Shown: positions 24,904 to 36,176 of the stretch, piece after piece
How positions within the stretch are numbered: position 1 is the first letter of the stretch
Layout: every line of letters begins with the position of its first letter
From: Struthio camelus
Lineage: Eukaryota > Chordata > Aves > Struthioniformes > Struthionidae
Length of the DNA: 64,000 nucleotides
Direction: 5' to 3'
Assembly: GCF_040807025.1 (NCBI RefSeq)
Contig: NC_090947.1
Span: forward strand, 10,540,001-10,604,000
Position numbers and translations under genes: made by a program
Notes under the pieces: generated by a model
What the model saw: the letters and a program-made list of their open reading frames with translations, nothing else
Databases searched by the model: none
What the model was told of the DNA's origin: nothing

Positions 24904-26057
24904 TATACAACTGACAAGGCCTCTAAACATTTGCTTTTGTACACAGCTTTTCTCAGCAGGATAGCAAAGAGAAACGATAGTAAGATGCATTTCACACTAC
25001 ATTTAATAAGAAGCATAAATACTATTTGCTTATTCAGCGATGTTTCCCAGTATATGCCCATACTTGAAAAATATTATAGTGCATATTTGCACACACTAAT
25101 GTATGTCCTTTTTTTGTGCTGCATATCCCCAAAGATATGAACAGGAGTTTGACTCATTAGGATGAAGGACGACCAAAGTGTTGGAAACCTCCAGGACTGA
25201 GTACTGAACACCTGATCACACTTCCCTTAGTATCAGAGAAGCCACTACCATGGACATCAGTGAACCCTGGAGTAAGCCTGCAGAAAAGTCTTCAAAGGTT
25301 GTAAAGTGCTTTTTCTGAACAAAGACCATGCTCTAAAGTCATCTTTTATTGAGGTGTCCTTAAATGCAGTGTTGCACTGACATATAATAATTTGGAAATA
25401 TTTATAATTCATTTGCTGCCACCTAAAATGTAAATCACAGAGTCAGGAAAACATAATGAGAGAAAGAGTCACTTGTAACAAAATGTTAATTTCTCTGATT
25501 TCTCTGATTTTTAATAGCTTAATTTTCCATGGAGAAGACGCTACATTTCATACTTTTGCTACAGATGCCTCCACTCACTGAAATGATGTGCCTACTGGTT
25601 TGGATTCTCTGCTGATGTACATTAGCACAGCCCTTGTGATGCCAGTCCATTTGTGATAATTTCTACTAGCTGAGCATACGGTCCAACCATTCTAAAGAAA
25701 ATCTTTTGATATTTTGGATTGGAAATCTATATTCAGTGGTTGCGACAGAAGGGCATGTCACCCCTGCAAAAATAAAAACAGTAAGGCTGACTTAAGGCCT
25801 GTGTTTGCTTTCTGTAGAAAACTGAGATTTGAGATCCCAATATTTTTGCAGAACAGTCTCATAAGTTGTCTGTCAACATCCATTGTCTCTAGACCATAGG
25901 TGAGCTGACGTACTGGTTAGAGGGCTTAGTGAAATGACTGACATTTCACACCACTGACAATCAACAGTTCTTACTGCTTCTGGTGTCTAAATGCGAAACC
26001 CAAGTTAATCCAGTCATCACCGTTCATACCACCTGTAAAGGCAACTTGGAGACTTAC

Positions 26058-26143
26058 CATCATTTGTGCTGCTCATAGCATGCATTTCTGGAATCCTAAC
26101 AGGACGGAGAATGAGTGGATGATGGACAACACTAACATTTTTG
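26058..26143 (-). pseudogene. AOX2: AOX2 pseudogene exon 10, frame slip near its start
   Basis: Encodes HHPLILRPVRIPEMHA..STND, matching the AOX stretch around FHPVIISPxRI. Donor GATG|GTAAGT. From acceptor GACTCAG|CAAAAA, the phase left by exon 9 does not lead into the conserved frame, so bases have been lost near the 5' end. Confidence 0.7.
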
Positions 26144-26845
26144 CTGAGTCAAAGTAAGATATCATGATTAGAAATCTGTTTAAAGAACCATTTTCCTTGA
26201 CACAGAGACTGTAATGTGCAAAACCACTGTAAGTGGTTGCAAACCAGTCCCTACCTAGAGTGAAAAATGCCATCATTCAGTGCTCTTTGCATAAGTTCCC
26301 TTTGCTGGGCAATGCACAGATACCATACACCCCAAAGGGTTCTCTTTGGGTCTGTGTCCTTATTGTTCCAACAGTGAAGGAAATGCTCTTACCCAATTCC
26401 TCCCAATTGATTACTCCCTCAAACAAAAAGTTTAGCGACAATTTATAAAAATAAAAAACTGTCCATAATATGCAGAAACTAGCAAGTGTCATATGTGATT
26501 ACACTGCCCTTTTCATAGGCATTCTTTCTTTTGTTATGCTCAAGCTAACGTGGACGTAAAAACTGTTTGGCTTCCACCAGTGTCAGTGAGTCCTTCCTTA
26601 TTCACACAAAATTGTCACTATGAAGTTACTGGGAGAAGACTGGCAGCACAGATCCTGGGCTCAGGTGGTGGTGGTACTAGTCTAGTCTAGTTGGTGACAT
26701 GATGCAAAAAATCAGGAGGAAATGACCTACCTACTGAAGCACAAACGTTAGGGTGCGTTTACGACTCCCAGAAGACAGAATGTAGAATTACATGCCCACT
26801 GGATAACGTAATCCCTGTGTCAAGAGATCTCTTGTCCTTCCATAG

Positions 26846-26990
26846 CCACACTAAGGTTCCCCAGAACCAGAGGTGCCTTTGGATACTTGGCTTTCAGCTC
26901 CAGAAGGTCCTTCAGGCTAGGGGAGGAAATCCATGTTGTTCTCTTGCCGTGGAAAATCAGAGTTATTCTTTGCTGCTCTTGAGCCATTCT
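26846..26990 (-). pseudogene. AOX2: AOX2 pseudogene exon 9, donor destroyed (CT)
   Basis: 145 nt, from CCACCACAG|AGAATGG, encoding RMAQEQQRITLIFHGKRTTW and ...KAPLVLGNLSV (start of the FAD domain). The expected phase-1 donor position reads GTGG|CTATGG instead of GTGG|GTATGG. Read-through would stop after about ten more codons. Confidence 0.82.
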
Positions 26991-27409
26991 CTGTGGTGGA
27001 AATGACAAAGATTTGGTATTCTTGACTAATGTCAATATAAAGAACCATATAAAGTACCATATCGAACATTGTCACAATACACAGTAAGACATTAATGATG
27101 CTTTTCATCTGAGGTTCCTGCAGTGCTGTACAATGCTGAGTTTTTATTATAACTGTCTTATTGCTGGAGAAACTGAGACAAGAACCAGTTAAATGACTTG
27201 ATAAGAGAAGCATGAAATTAGTGGTAGGGGAAGATTAGTCTTACGATTTCCTTTCTCCTGCTCTGATAACTCAGAAAGGCTCTTCTGTATACAGTGCAAC
27301 CAATAAGCAATGTAACTGCCCTCAGAATGCCAAAATCTCACAGCATATGTGAGCGAATACAGGAAGTGGGACCCAGTCAAGGAGGATCACCGCATTCCCA
27401 CTTGCTGAG

Positions 27410-27435
<26 letters not shown>
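27410..27435. repeat. Poly-T run of 26 bases
   Basis: Uninterrupted T homopolymer in the intron between AOX2 pseudogene exons 8 and 9. Confidence 0.85.
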
Positions 27436-27440
<5 letters not shown>

Positions 27441-28610
27441 GGCAGTACTTTCTCCAGACAAGTTTCTACAATAAGTAAAATGTTTTCTAAAATTAAAGTA
27501 GCTGCTGTCCCACTTGCCTGCAAGGACTAATCTGTTTTGAAAAACTGTCTCCTTGGGTTGGTTGATGGCTATTTGCATTTTTGTTTAATCAAAGAGTATC
27601 TTAGGCACCTCCTGTTATATATGGCTAAATTTATCCCTTCTTTCCCTGGGATTATACTATTTGTTGTTTTCATATTCAACAGGGGCCATGTAGAACCATG
27701 CCTTCAGAATGTGCAAAAATAAACACTGAGACACACTTGTCTCTGCAAACAATGCAACGAACAAACAGGCCAGCAGACAAACCAGAAGAATGTTGCACTA
27801 TGGGCTAGCCTTCCAGGTAAAGGACTTGCCTGAAGGACATCTAAAAGGAACTATTTGTCTGTGCAACCAGTCATAATCTTAGCGATGCGGGCACCTCTTC
27901 TGCCAAAGAAGAATCTCTCACTAAGTATTACTGTGCAGGTATCCTCACAGCTGCATTTCACATGCTTTTTTCCAGTACTCCAGACCTTTAAATCATATTC
28001 ACCAACTAGGTTTAATTTCTAAATACAGAGCTTAATGCCCAACCTGTTCAAATCAACAGACAGCTTGGAACTCCCACAGGACTTGAGCTAGCTCAGTGGA
28101 ATCAGTCAAGGTCATTTTAAAAAGCTTGAGTATTCTGGAGAATCAGTCTACTCCTCCTGGCAACTCAGCCTGAACATGCAGAACAGATGACAGCACCATC
28201 TCCTTTCTGGCAGAACAGATTTTGAGCCAGCAGCAGTTTAACAAAGATCTTTAATCCAAAGATAAAAGTTGCAAAATGCCCATTTAATACACACAGTCTT
28301 AAAGCATGAGTCTCTCAAAGGCAGGTCAAGGCAAAACTGCCTTCCACTTCTAGGATTCATAGAGGAGCTTAAGCCTTACTATGTGATCTGCATTGAAAGG
28401 CGATTATTAAACAAGGAAGTTATCCTTTATGATGAAATGCTTACAAAGCCAGCTGCCTTACAGCAAAGAACATTCTGTAACGCTGTAACAAATCAAAGAA
28501 CCAACCTATGCTTGTCTAGGCCCCAAATGAACTTTTGTGTCCCCAAAGTGGTTGTGTAGTAGCAGCCAGAAGTGCCCAGAAAAGTTTGCAAAAACAAGGA
28601 ATTTCAAAAG

Positions 28611-28890
28611 AATCACAGAATCACAGAATCGTTTAGGTTGGAAGGGACCTCTGGAGATCATCTAGTCCAACCTCCCTGATCAAGCAGGGTCACCTAGAGC
28701 ATATTTCCCAGGATCACATCCAGACGGGTTTTGAATATCTCCAGGGAAGGAGACTCCACTACCTCTCTGGGCAACCTGTGCCAGTGCTCTGTCACCCTCA
28801 CAGTGAAGAAGTTTTTTCTCAGGTTCAGATGGAACTTCCTGTGGTTAAGTTTCTGCCCATTGCCTCTTGTCCTGTTGCTGGGCACCACGC
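28611..28890 (-). mobile_element. CR1-type LINE fragment, 3' end (minus orientation)
   Basis: It begins with AATCACAGAATCACAGAATC, the reverse complement of the octamer tail of CR1 elements, followed by the typical GGTTGGAAGGGACCTCTGGA sequence. On the minus strand the body reads NRTRGNGQKLNHRKFHLNLR, the carboxyl end of the CR1 reverse transcriptase protein. It is 5'-truncated, as most CR1 copies are, and lies in the intron between AOX2 pseudogene exons 8 and 9. Confidence 0.93.
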
Positions 28891-29649
28891 AACAGGAAGC
28901 TACTGAAGAAGCTACTGAATCATTAGTGGAGATGTAAAAAATAGTCTAGACTTGCCTGCTTGGATTCTGCTCAGTCTGGTCTGCATAAATCCTGCTCTAC
29001 CATTTTCATTGCTTTCTTCTCTTGCCTCTCTCTGCAGCTCATGAGGCACTTTCAGCCTCCTCCTTTCAAGCTTCCGTCTGTCCTTCTGTGACCCTCCAAT
29101 AGCTACCTCAACAAGCCTTTTCTTCCTCCCCTCCTCAGATCCTTTGCCCTTCCTGCAGCCTTTCCCATCTGTAACTGAGAGTCCAGACTCAGGTTGCCAG
29201 GGTCTACATGCCAGTTGGAAGAAAACGGGTCTTGTGGTCTCTTGAACCCAGCAAAGAATCACAACACAGAAAAAACGGAGAAGCTCATTTGGGAACTTTC
29301 CAACAAAATGCTGTTTTTCACAGAAAAGGACAGTTGGTGCAAAATTAAATGGTTCTCAGTAAGGAGTTGTTTACGTGAAAGTCTGGAAACAAAGTCTTCG
29401 TTCTAGACAGATAAGTGATTTCTTTTTTGGAAAAATGTGAGCTATTGATAATAATAACAACATAAAAATTATCAAAACCAAAATATCTCATTATGTTTGA
29501 CTCAAATTGATCTTTTCTGTTTATCTGAGGATAGATATTTCAAACATATCTTTCAATTTCACAAGTCCATCATGATTTCTACATCTGTACCAACTCAGTC
29601 ATCCTTTCATGATAACAAAAGTAAATAAGGAAAGAGGAATACTTCCTAC

Positions 29650-29720
29650 CATTAGTTTAGGAGGAAATATAAATTCCTGTGTTGGATCCACGGGCTGGAA
29701 TTCCTCTGGATTGCAAAGAC
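29650..29720 (-). pseudogene. AOX2: AOX2 pseudogene exon 8
   Basis: Encodes LCNPEEFQPVDPTQEFIFPP and KLM, with donor CTAATG|GTAGGA. Exon 7 ends in phase 1, which fits the inner AG (CATTCAG|GTCTTTG). The better acceptor ten bases upstream (TTTGCAG|ATGCAT, exon from 29730) would put the conserved part out of frame. Either the inner AG is used or this is another frame slip. Confidence 0.75.
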
Positions 29721-31859
29721 CTGAATGCATCTGCAAAGAAATTGGGGGAAAAAAGGAGAATTCATATTTTCAGAGTAACTTGCAAGTCTCTGTCAACAGA
29801 AGAGATTCTTTGATGAAGTGACATTTAGTTTTGACACCTTATAGGTTGAGCTGCATTCAAAAATTCAATATGTTAAACCCTCAAACTGATTTTTAATGTT
29901 TAGTTCTGCTATACCTACTCACAAGCTGCCGTAGACTGTCATAATAATCACTCTCATGTATTTCCTTGAAATGCACCAAACCTCAGGAAAGACCTTGCAG
30001 CGTTTTCTTGAAACTGGTCTGCAAACGTGTGGCAGACATATTGGATAAAGTATCTACTGTGGGAAAATGCAGTGCTATACAATTACATTCTTTTCATAAT
30101 TTGTGCCTGTTAAGGAGTTGTCTGACAGAGAGGGTTTGAGATGATAACAAACAACGTAGCAGTCGTCTGACCAGACAGACTTTTTTCTCCTTCAATGCAG
30201 CCTCTCCACTCTTGCATAAGCACTGCAAGAACTGAATGCTGACAGCAAACTGTAAGAATTAACTTTTTTCTACTTATTTCTAGATATTTCTCTTCTGCTA
30301 AGGCCTCAGATAAAATCTTTTAAAGCTATGCATCTTTTGAGCTTTCAGCAAGGAGCTTACATGGAAGGAGATTCTGGATATCTGTGTTCCAAGCACTGGT
30401 TATTTTTTTCTGCCTCACTGATTTATTCTTGCAATCAAAAATCTTGTCAGACTAGATAGCAACAGAATCTCAAGTATATTGAGCAGGAAAAGAGATTGAC
30501 ATGTCCCAGTCTGGTCTCCTGTCCCTTCTGCATACAGTCATTATTTCTGGACACTCTGAACAGACCATGGCCATAAGAACTAACAAATCTGGATGACCTC
30601 ATCTACCCACTGACTCCATTTATATGATTGCAAAAAATCCTCACTCTCCCTTAATGAGGCACCAGCTACTTCACTTGGACAAGAAGAACTATGAGGAAAG
30701 CAAATCAGTGAAAGCCAAACAAGGGAGCACCAAGAGCAGGTGCTGTTTTGCAACCAGCAACTGCTGCATTGCCAGATTTGCTTCAAAATAATCTGGCAAC
30801 AGCTGGCCAACAATTTTCAATTCTTAAATGAGCAGTGACAGTACACATACGTGCACAAACATACCTATGTGCATCCTGTTACACTACTCAGGGCTCTGAG
30901 GCTTTCTCATTGCCAAACAAGTTTTCCTCCGGTCACTGAAGACATTTTAGTTCAGAGAAATATACTTTAGAGGCTCCTTCCAGTTTTCCAGCCAGAGGGA
31001 ATAAATCCGAGGAGTTCAACTTCCCATCATGAAGCTACATGGAGTCATTTTAGGGCACTATAGCCTCTTGAAGGTGCATGAAGACAAGTTCTGATATACA
31101 CATAGCGATTGGAGGACCATTCTGAAGGCCAGCTTCTTCAGATTCTGAAGGCCTTATGTGTACTGAAGTTCCCATATGTACCCTTATACATTATTAATTG
31201 CGGGACCTTTGCAAGAAGAAACATCAGTGAGGTGACTCGGGATTTTCAGTTTGTGCAATATGTTTCATATGCAAAGAATACAACAACGTGCATTTTTCTT
31301 ACTATTTTGAAGCAATGCCAATGTATCAAGTATTGCAGAATGTAGAAAATGAGACACTTATTTCCTGAAGATCTTAGAGCCATTAACACACAGCAAGATT
31401 TTATGAAAAGCTCTGCAAATACAAGCTGACGTTGCACAGAGGTAGCTTTGTTTCACCTTCAGAAATTCAGATTTAGCGTCCCAGGCACGCAAAAACAAGT
31501 CATGCTGATGGCTGCAGAACTTCTGCTAGGAGAATTCGACTTCAGATCAGGACGAGCCTCTTTCGTGAAGGTGTACCTGATCAATAGTTTCCTTCTCCTC
31601 AAAATAAAGGAGACTTAAATGAGGAGCACACACTCACTAGAAAATATCACTAAATAGGGCACTTGATCTCCATTATGATTCCATGGCAATGCAGATATGC
31701 TTGTGCTAGTTTTCTGTAGCACCCAGAGCACGCAGTTCAGTCTGGGCTAATTGCCCAAGGACAGAAAAGCAGCTGCTGCCATAGTTCAAGATAGCCCTTT
31801 CCTACTAACTTTATAGTGTGCAAAGAGGAAATAATGAAAAACATTCCAAAGCATCTTAC

Positions 31860-31950
31860 CTGACCTCCTGTAGAAGATGAATGAATACACACGTTCTTCC
31901 TGATCCAAGCAACGCTGTCCAGTTCCTCTAAGCTGGCAACACTTTGGCTC
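31860..31950 (-). pseudogene. AOX2: AOX2 pseudogene exon 7 (linker)
   Basis: 91 nt, from CTTTAG|GAGCCA, encoding EPKCCQLRGTGQRCLDQEER. It resembles the CCQ...CLDQ linker between the iron-sulfur and FAD domains. Ends in phase 1 at TCAG|GTAAGA. Confidence 0.8.
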
Positions 31951-32428
31951 CTAAAGAAATCATATACTATTCTATAAAAACAACAAGGCCACTTTGTGAT
32001 TTATTTGTAAACTGCCCTTTTGATTCTTCCTTTCCCAAAGCAGATTTGTTCTGCCAATTGAAGTTGGTCCAGGAGACCCCTTAAACCAAGGGGCCCCTAG
32101 GACTGAGTTCCTTTTCTGTATCCCTGTATACCTTTATCAATAAACTAAATGGAAAAACTTGAAATTACTTCAGTGGCACCTGGATCAAGCCATCGGAGCT
32201 GATGCAAAGCATTCTTAAGTGCATTGCGAGACATGTAAACCTAAAGTCAGTGGCAGCTCTAAGTGCCCAGCACGTTTGAAAACCAAAAGAGGTAAACAGC
32301 CAGATTTTCCAAAGCCTCAGCCAAAAAAGAATTTTCAAATGAAGCCAGATTCCAGGTAGAAGATTCGGCCTTTTCATGCATAACCAACTGTCTCGAAAAA
32401 GGAAACATGTTTGGAAACACTGACTTAC

Positions 32429-32490
32429 CCCAGCAAAAGATGTGTAGCTGTCTATAATTGGTCTATATCCTGTGCAGCGGCACAAATTAC
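32429..32490 (-). pseudogene. AOX2: AOX2 pseudogene exon 6 (second [2Fe-2S] cluster, second Cys pair)
   Basis: 62 nt, encoding GNLCRCTGYRPIIDSYTS with donor GCTGGG|GTAAGT. Both cysteines are present. Confidence 0.9.
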
Positions 32491-32682
32491 CTGAAATAAA
32501 TCACATGATAATGAGTCATAAGAAACCAGGATAACATCTGGGAGCACCAGCATAATTAGAAACGGTTTGGGATCAACCCATAGACACGACATGCTGAAAT
32601 TTGTGTCCCAGCTCTCCAACAGGCAAAAACACATCTGTAAAAATGTGAAATAGTCCTTTAATAGTAATTTTGATGTATGATT

Positions 32683-32730
32683 AAAAGGTATTATTAGGTA
32701 TTTAAAAGGTATTATTAAAAGGTATTTAAA
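32683..32730. repeat. Short AT-rich tandem repeat (AAAAGGTATTATT)
   Basis: Several near-copies of AAAAGGTATTATT and GGTATTTAAA in a row, in the intron between AOX2 pseudogene exons 5 and 6. Confidence 0.65.
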
Positions 32731-32835
32731 GCCTATTTATAATATTTTGAATTATTTTTATGATTTTGTCAAAATGTATGTCAAAAATAAAATGATGAAA
32801 AGCATCTTAGAGTAAATACCGTAATTAATACGACT

Positions 32836-32871
32836 ATGACTACCACCACCACAGCCACTACTACTACTGCA
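32836..32871. repeat. ACC/ACT trinucleotide tract
   Basis: ACTACCACCACCACAGCCAC followed by TACTACTACTAC. Simple sequence, open in one frame only because of the repeat. Confidence 0.7.
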
Positions 32872-33309
32872 GTCTTTAGGTTTTATAATGTAATCAAAAA
32901 GCTACTGCCATCCATCACTATCATGTTTTTTTGTGTACAACTAATAGCAGTAGTAAAGTCCCTACCGGCGTTTTCTGGCATTTCTTTCATTAAGTCAAAA
33001 TTTGCTGGGTGGTGGCGTCAATTATTTTGGGAGCTATCAGAGTGTTAGGAAACTTCGAGCTAGAAAGTGATTTGAAACTTCTTCACTTATTGAGGTAAAA
33101 TAAATCTTTCTTGAAGAGCAATCAATGTTTTAATGGGCTAAAATACCATGTAATCTATTTCTCCTGCAACTATCTGTTAAAACCTGTATCAGCAACTTCA
33201 CACTGTTGATGGGTGAGTACTTACACTGCAGGTAGAAAGAGCCTGCTTTTTCCATTATATTCATTGTAACACTTAATTCATATTGCATTACATCGAGGCT
33301 GCCGGTGTA

Positions 33310-33822
33310 TCACAGAATCACAGAATGGCCAAGGTTGGGATGGACCTCTGGAGATCATCAAGTTCAACCCCCCTGCTCAAACACGGTCACCTACCGTGTT
33401 TGTACAACGTTGCCCAGGACCATGTCCAGATGGCTTTTGAATATCTCCAGGGATGAAGACCTCACAAGCTCTCTGGGCAACCTGTTCCAGTGCTCTGTCA
33501 CCCTCACCGGAAAGAAGTTCTTCCTCATGTTCAGATGGAACTTCCTGTGTTGCAGTTTATGCCCGTTGCCTCTTGTCCTGTCGCTGGGCACCACTGAGAA
33601 GAGTCTGGCCCCATCCTCTTGACACCCTCCCTTCAGATGCTTATACACATTGATCAGATCCCCCCTCACTCTTCTCTTCTCCAGGCTGAACAGTCCCAGC
33701 TCTCTCAGTCTTTCCTCATATGAAAGATGCTCCAGTTCCTTCATCATCTTAGTAGCCCTTTGCCGGACTCGCTCCAGGAGCTCCATGTCTCTCTTATACC
33801 GGGGAGCTCAGAACTGGATGGA
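33310..33822 (-). mobile_element. CR1-type LINE fragment, 3' part (minus orientation)
   Basis: Longest CR1 copy in the window. It starts with TCACAGAATCACAGAATGG and GGATGGACCTCTGGAGATCA. On the minus strand it carries an open stretch with [20 protein letters not shown] and [13 protein letters not shown], the C-terminal part of the CR1 ORF2 protein. The 131-codon frame (33391–33786) belongs to this element, not to a host gene. It lies in the intron between AOX2 pseudogene exons 5 and 6. Confidence 0.95.
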
Positions 33823-34077
33823 TATGTGTAGGACGGATATGAAAACAGTCTGGACTAAATGCAAGGATTTTCAGAAATATTTAGCCAGCGCTAGATGCCA
33901 CGGAGCGTCCCATCTAAAGTCTCCAGTGTGAACCACCTTTTTACGGCTTTGAGGTGTCCTTAGACACCATGGCTATGACAAAATACCACCTACTGCTCTT
34001 CGAGTCAAATCATGATCTTAGCAATCAAACATTTATCCCTTTATTATACTTCTTAAAATTTACTGTCTGAAACCTAC

Positions 34078-34204
34078 CATCCAGAGCAGAAATTATCTGC
34101 TCCATGGAAGGTTCCAGATGGTTTCTCAGTAAAGCATAAAAGGACATCACCATTCCAGGGGTGCAGAAGCCACACTGGGAGCCATGGCATTTGGCCAGCC
34201 TTTC
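34078..34204 (-). pseudogene. AOX2: AOX2 pseudogene exon 5 (second [2Fe-2S] cluster, first Cys pair)
   Basis: 127 nt, encoding [20 protein letters not shown] and ending ALD|G. Donor GATG|GTAGGT. Intact. Confidence 0.9.
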
Positions 34205-35191
34205 CTAGAAAAAAACAGAACAAGATGTCCAGATTCCTTGACTGGCTGAACAGTCATCTTCAGGTATGTCACCTACAGGCTCTATGTCAGTAGCAGCATT
34301 TTGGCTATCCCATCATTACCATTTATGAGAAAAATACTGAAGGTGGTCACCTGAAGGACAATACTGCCTCCTAGTTACACCTTCATGGCTCTAATTCCTT
34401 GATGTGTGAACAGAATAAAGCCCAATTTTCTGTTTAGATATCCACCCATACTGTAAGTATTTCTAACCATGAAGGCCAGAAAACAGAACATCTCATCGAC
34501 CAGAGCATCAGAGCAGACTAGTTCCATAGTCAAGGCTCTTTAAAAATAGCATTCAGAAAAGAGAAGATGTTTAGAAAATGTATTTAAATTTATGTGGTCA
34601 GACAGGTTTCTCAGGAACAAACCACAACTGGGGAAGTACAAAGCTGATCTAATTCAAGGGAAGTCTCTGGCACATGGAAAATGTGGGTCTAATTTAATAT
34701 CTGACAATCTAGTTGCCACCTGAAATCACTCATCCCTTACTGCAACAAATGCAACAGGTTGTCCTCAATGAGCTGGCCAGATCTCATGCGGGTGCACCAA
34801 ACAAAATAGACTGAGGCTCTTTCTTTTTCCCTACTACCTCTGAAAGCTGGCATCCGATATGGCATAGGGAGGGATATCCCTGTGTTGTGGGAGCTCGTGA
34901 TATGCTCCCTGCATGGCAGTATATTGGAAGAAATTCCTTCCGTGCTCCATATTCCCAGTTCTGTACCACTACAAGGCCAAGCACTATCCAATAACTGCTA
35001 TGACAATTCCTAATAACACTTGTTCTACATTTGTCCAAAAAGTAAGCAAAATTCAGAGTTCCTAGAATCCCTTCAGAGACTCCTCATTGCACAGACTCAC
35101 TGCACATTCTCACAGATCTCAGCTTCATTATAGATACAGGACAGGAAAATCCCATTAGCTCTCTGCACTACACAGTCCAGCGTGCTCTCAC

Positions 35192-35300
35192 CTGAATTGA
35201 ATGAATCCTGGGTTTTGGGCTTCCAACCCCTTCCACAGCGGTGACAGCAGCACCATGCAGTGAGCAGATGGGGAGCAGGCAGGAGTTGGCAGGATGATGT
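35192..35300 (-). pseudogene. AOX2: AOX2 pseudogene exon 4
   Basis: 109 nt, encoding [20 protein letters not shown] and then VEGVGS, with donor ATTCAG|GTGAGA. Intact and in phase. Confidence 0.9.
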
Positions 35301-36091
35301 CTTTGAGGTATAAAGGAGAACAGTGCTGTTAAATAGCTTTTACATGTGGGACGATGGAGGAGGAAACAAAGGGTATATACACCATCTAATCTATAAATGC
35401 TCAGATTGAACAAAAAGAGAATGGGAAAAGGAGATGCAAGCATACAGAATGCTGCACTTTGACCATAAGAGTATGCATCCTGTTCCTACAGCTGGTACTT
35501 CTTTATAGGCATTAAGCAATAAGCTTTAAATTAATTTTAATTTAAAAAAATATATAGTATCACTTATTTTATTAAAATATAAAGTCTATAGTCAGACCTG
35601 ACAAAGTCAGGCACAGCATTACTAAAGGAACAAAGTTTCTAGAGCCAGGGAGAGAAAGCAGAATTCTAGGTTTTGCCATGTGCAAAATCGTACAATTACA
35701 GTGCAACGTGTTTATTGCTCAAGTCCATGGGAATTTCATCAATGATTTTGTGAAACATCTAGTGAAGACTTATTGACAGTAACAGATCCTCAAACAAAGC
35801 ACAAAAGGGCTGCAGAAATCTCAAATCATAAACATCCCAATTTTAAAACATCAGCTCTCTATAAAGTTTTATTTTTGCAAAGATTAGAGAGAGGAGATCT
35901 AAATCTGTTACTGTAGGATAGTGAGGCCAACTTTGTGATTTCCTTTGTAGAGGAAGGCTATATGTAAGGCTTTTAAATAGGTACCACATTGCCTAAAAAT
36001 CTATATAAATGGAAAGAACCATTATTTCCCAGTGAATACGAATTTTCTTAAAACAGTAAATTACTGTTTCCAAATATCAGCCTGAGGATGC

Positions 36092-36176
36092 CCTATCTGC
36101 TTGGCAACGGGGTCATATGTGGATATCATCACAGTGCAGGCACCACAGCCTCCTACTCCACAGCCATATTTTGTCC
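36092..36176 (-). pseudogene. AOX2: AOX2 pseudogene exon 3 (first [2Fe-2S] cluster), GC donor
   Basis: 85 nt, from CTTTCAG|GGACAAAA. It encodes [16 protein letters not shown], with the plant-ferredoxin-type cysteines kept. Phase to exon 4 requires the exon to end ATAGG, and the next bases are GCATCC, so the donor is GC and off consensus after the first two bases. Confidence 0.85.

Noticed and set aside
27410..27435. Poly-T run as the tail of a processed pseudogene
   Set aside because: No gene-like sequence was recognised next to it on either side.
33391..33786. 131-codon minus-strand open frame resembling a protein gene
   Set aside because: It is the reverse-transcriptase C-terminus of a CR1-type LINE fragment, not a host gene.
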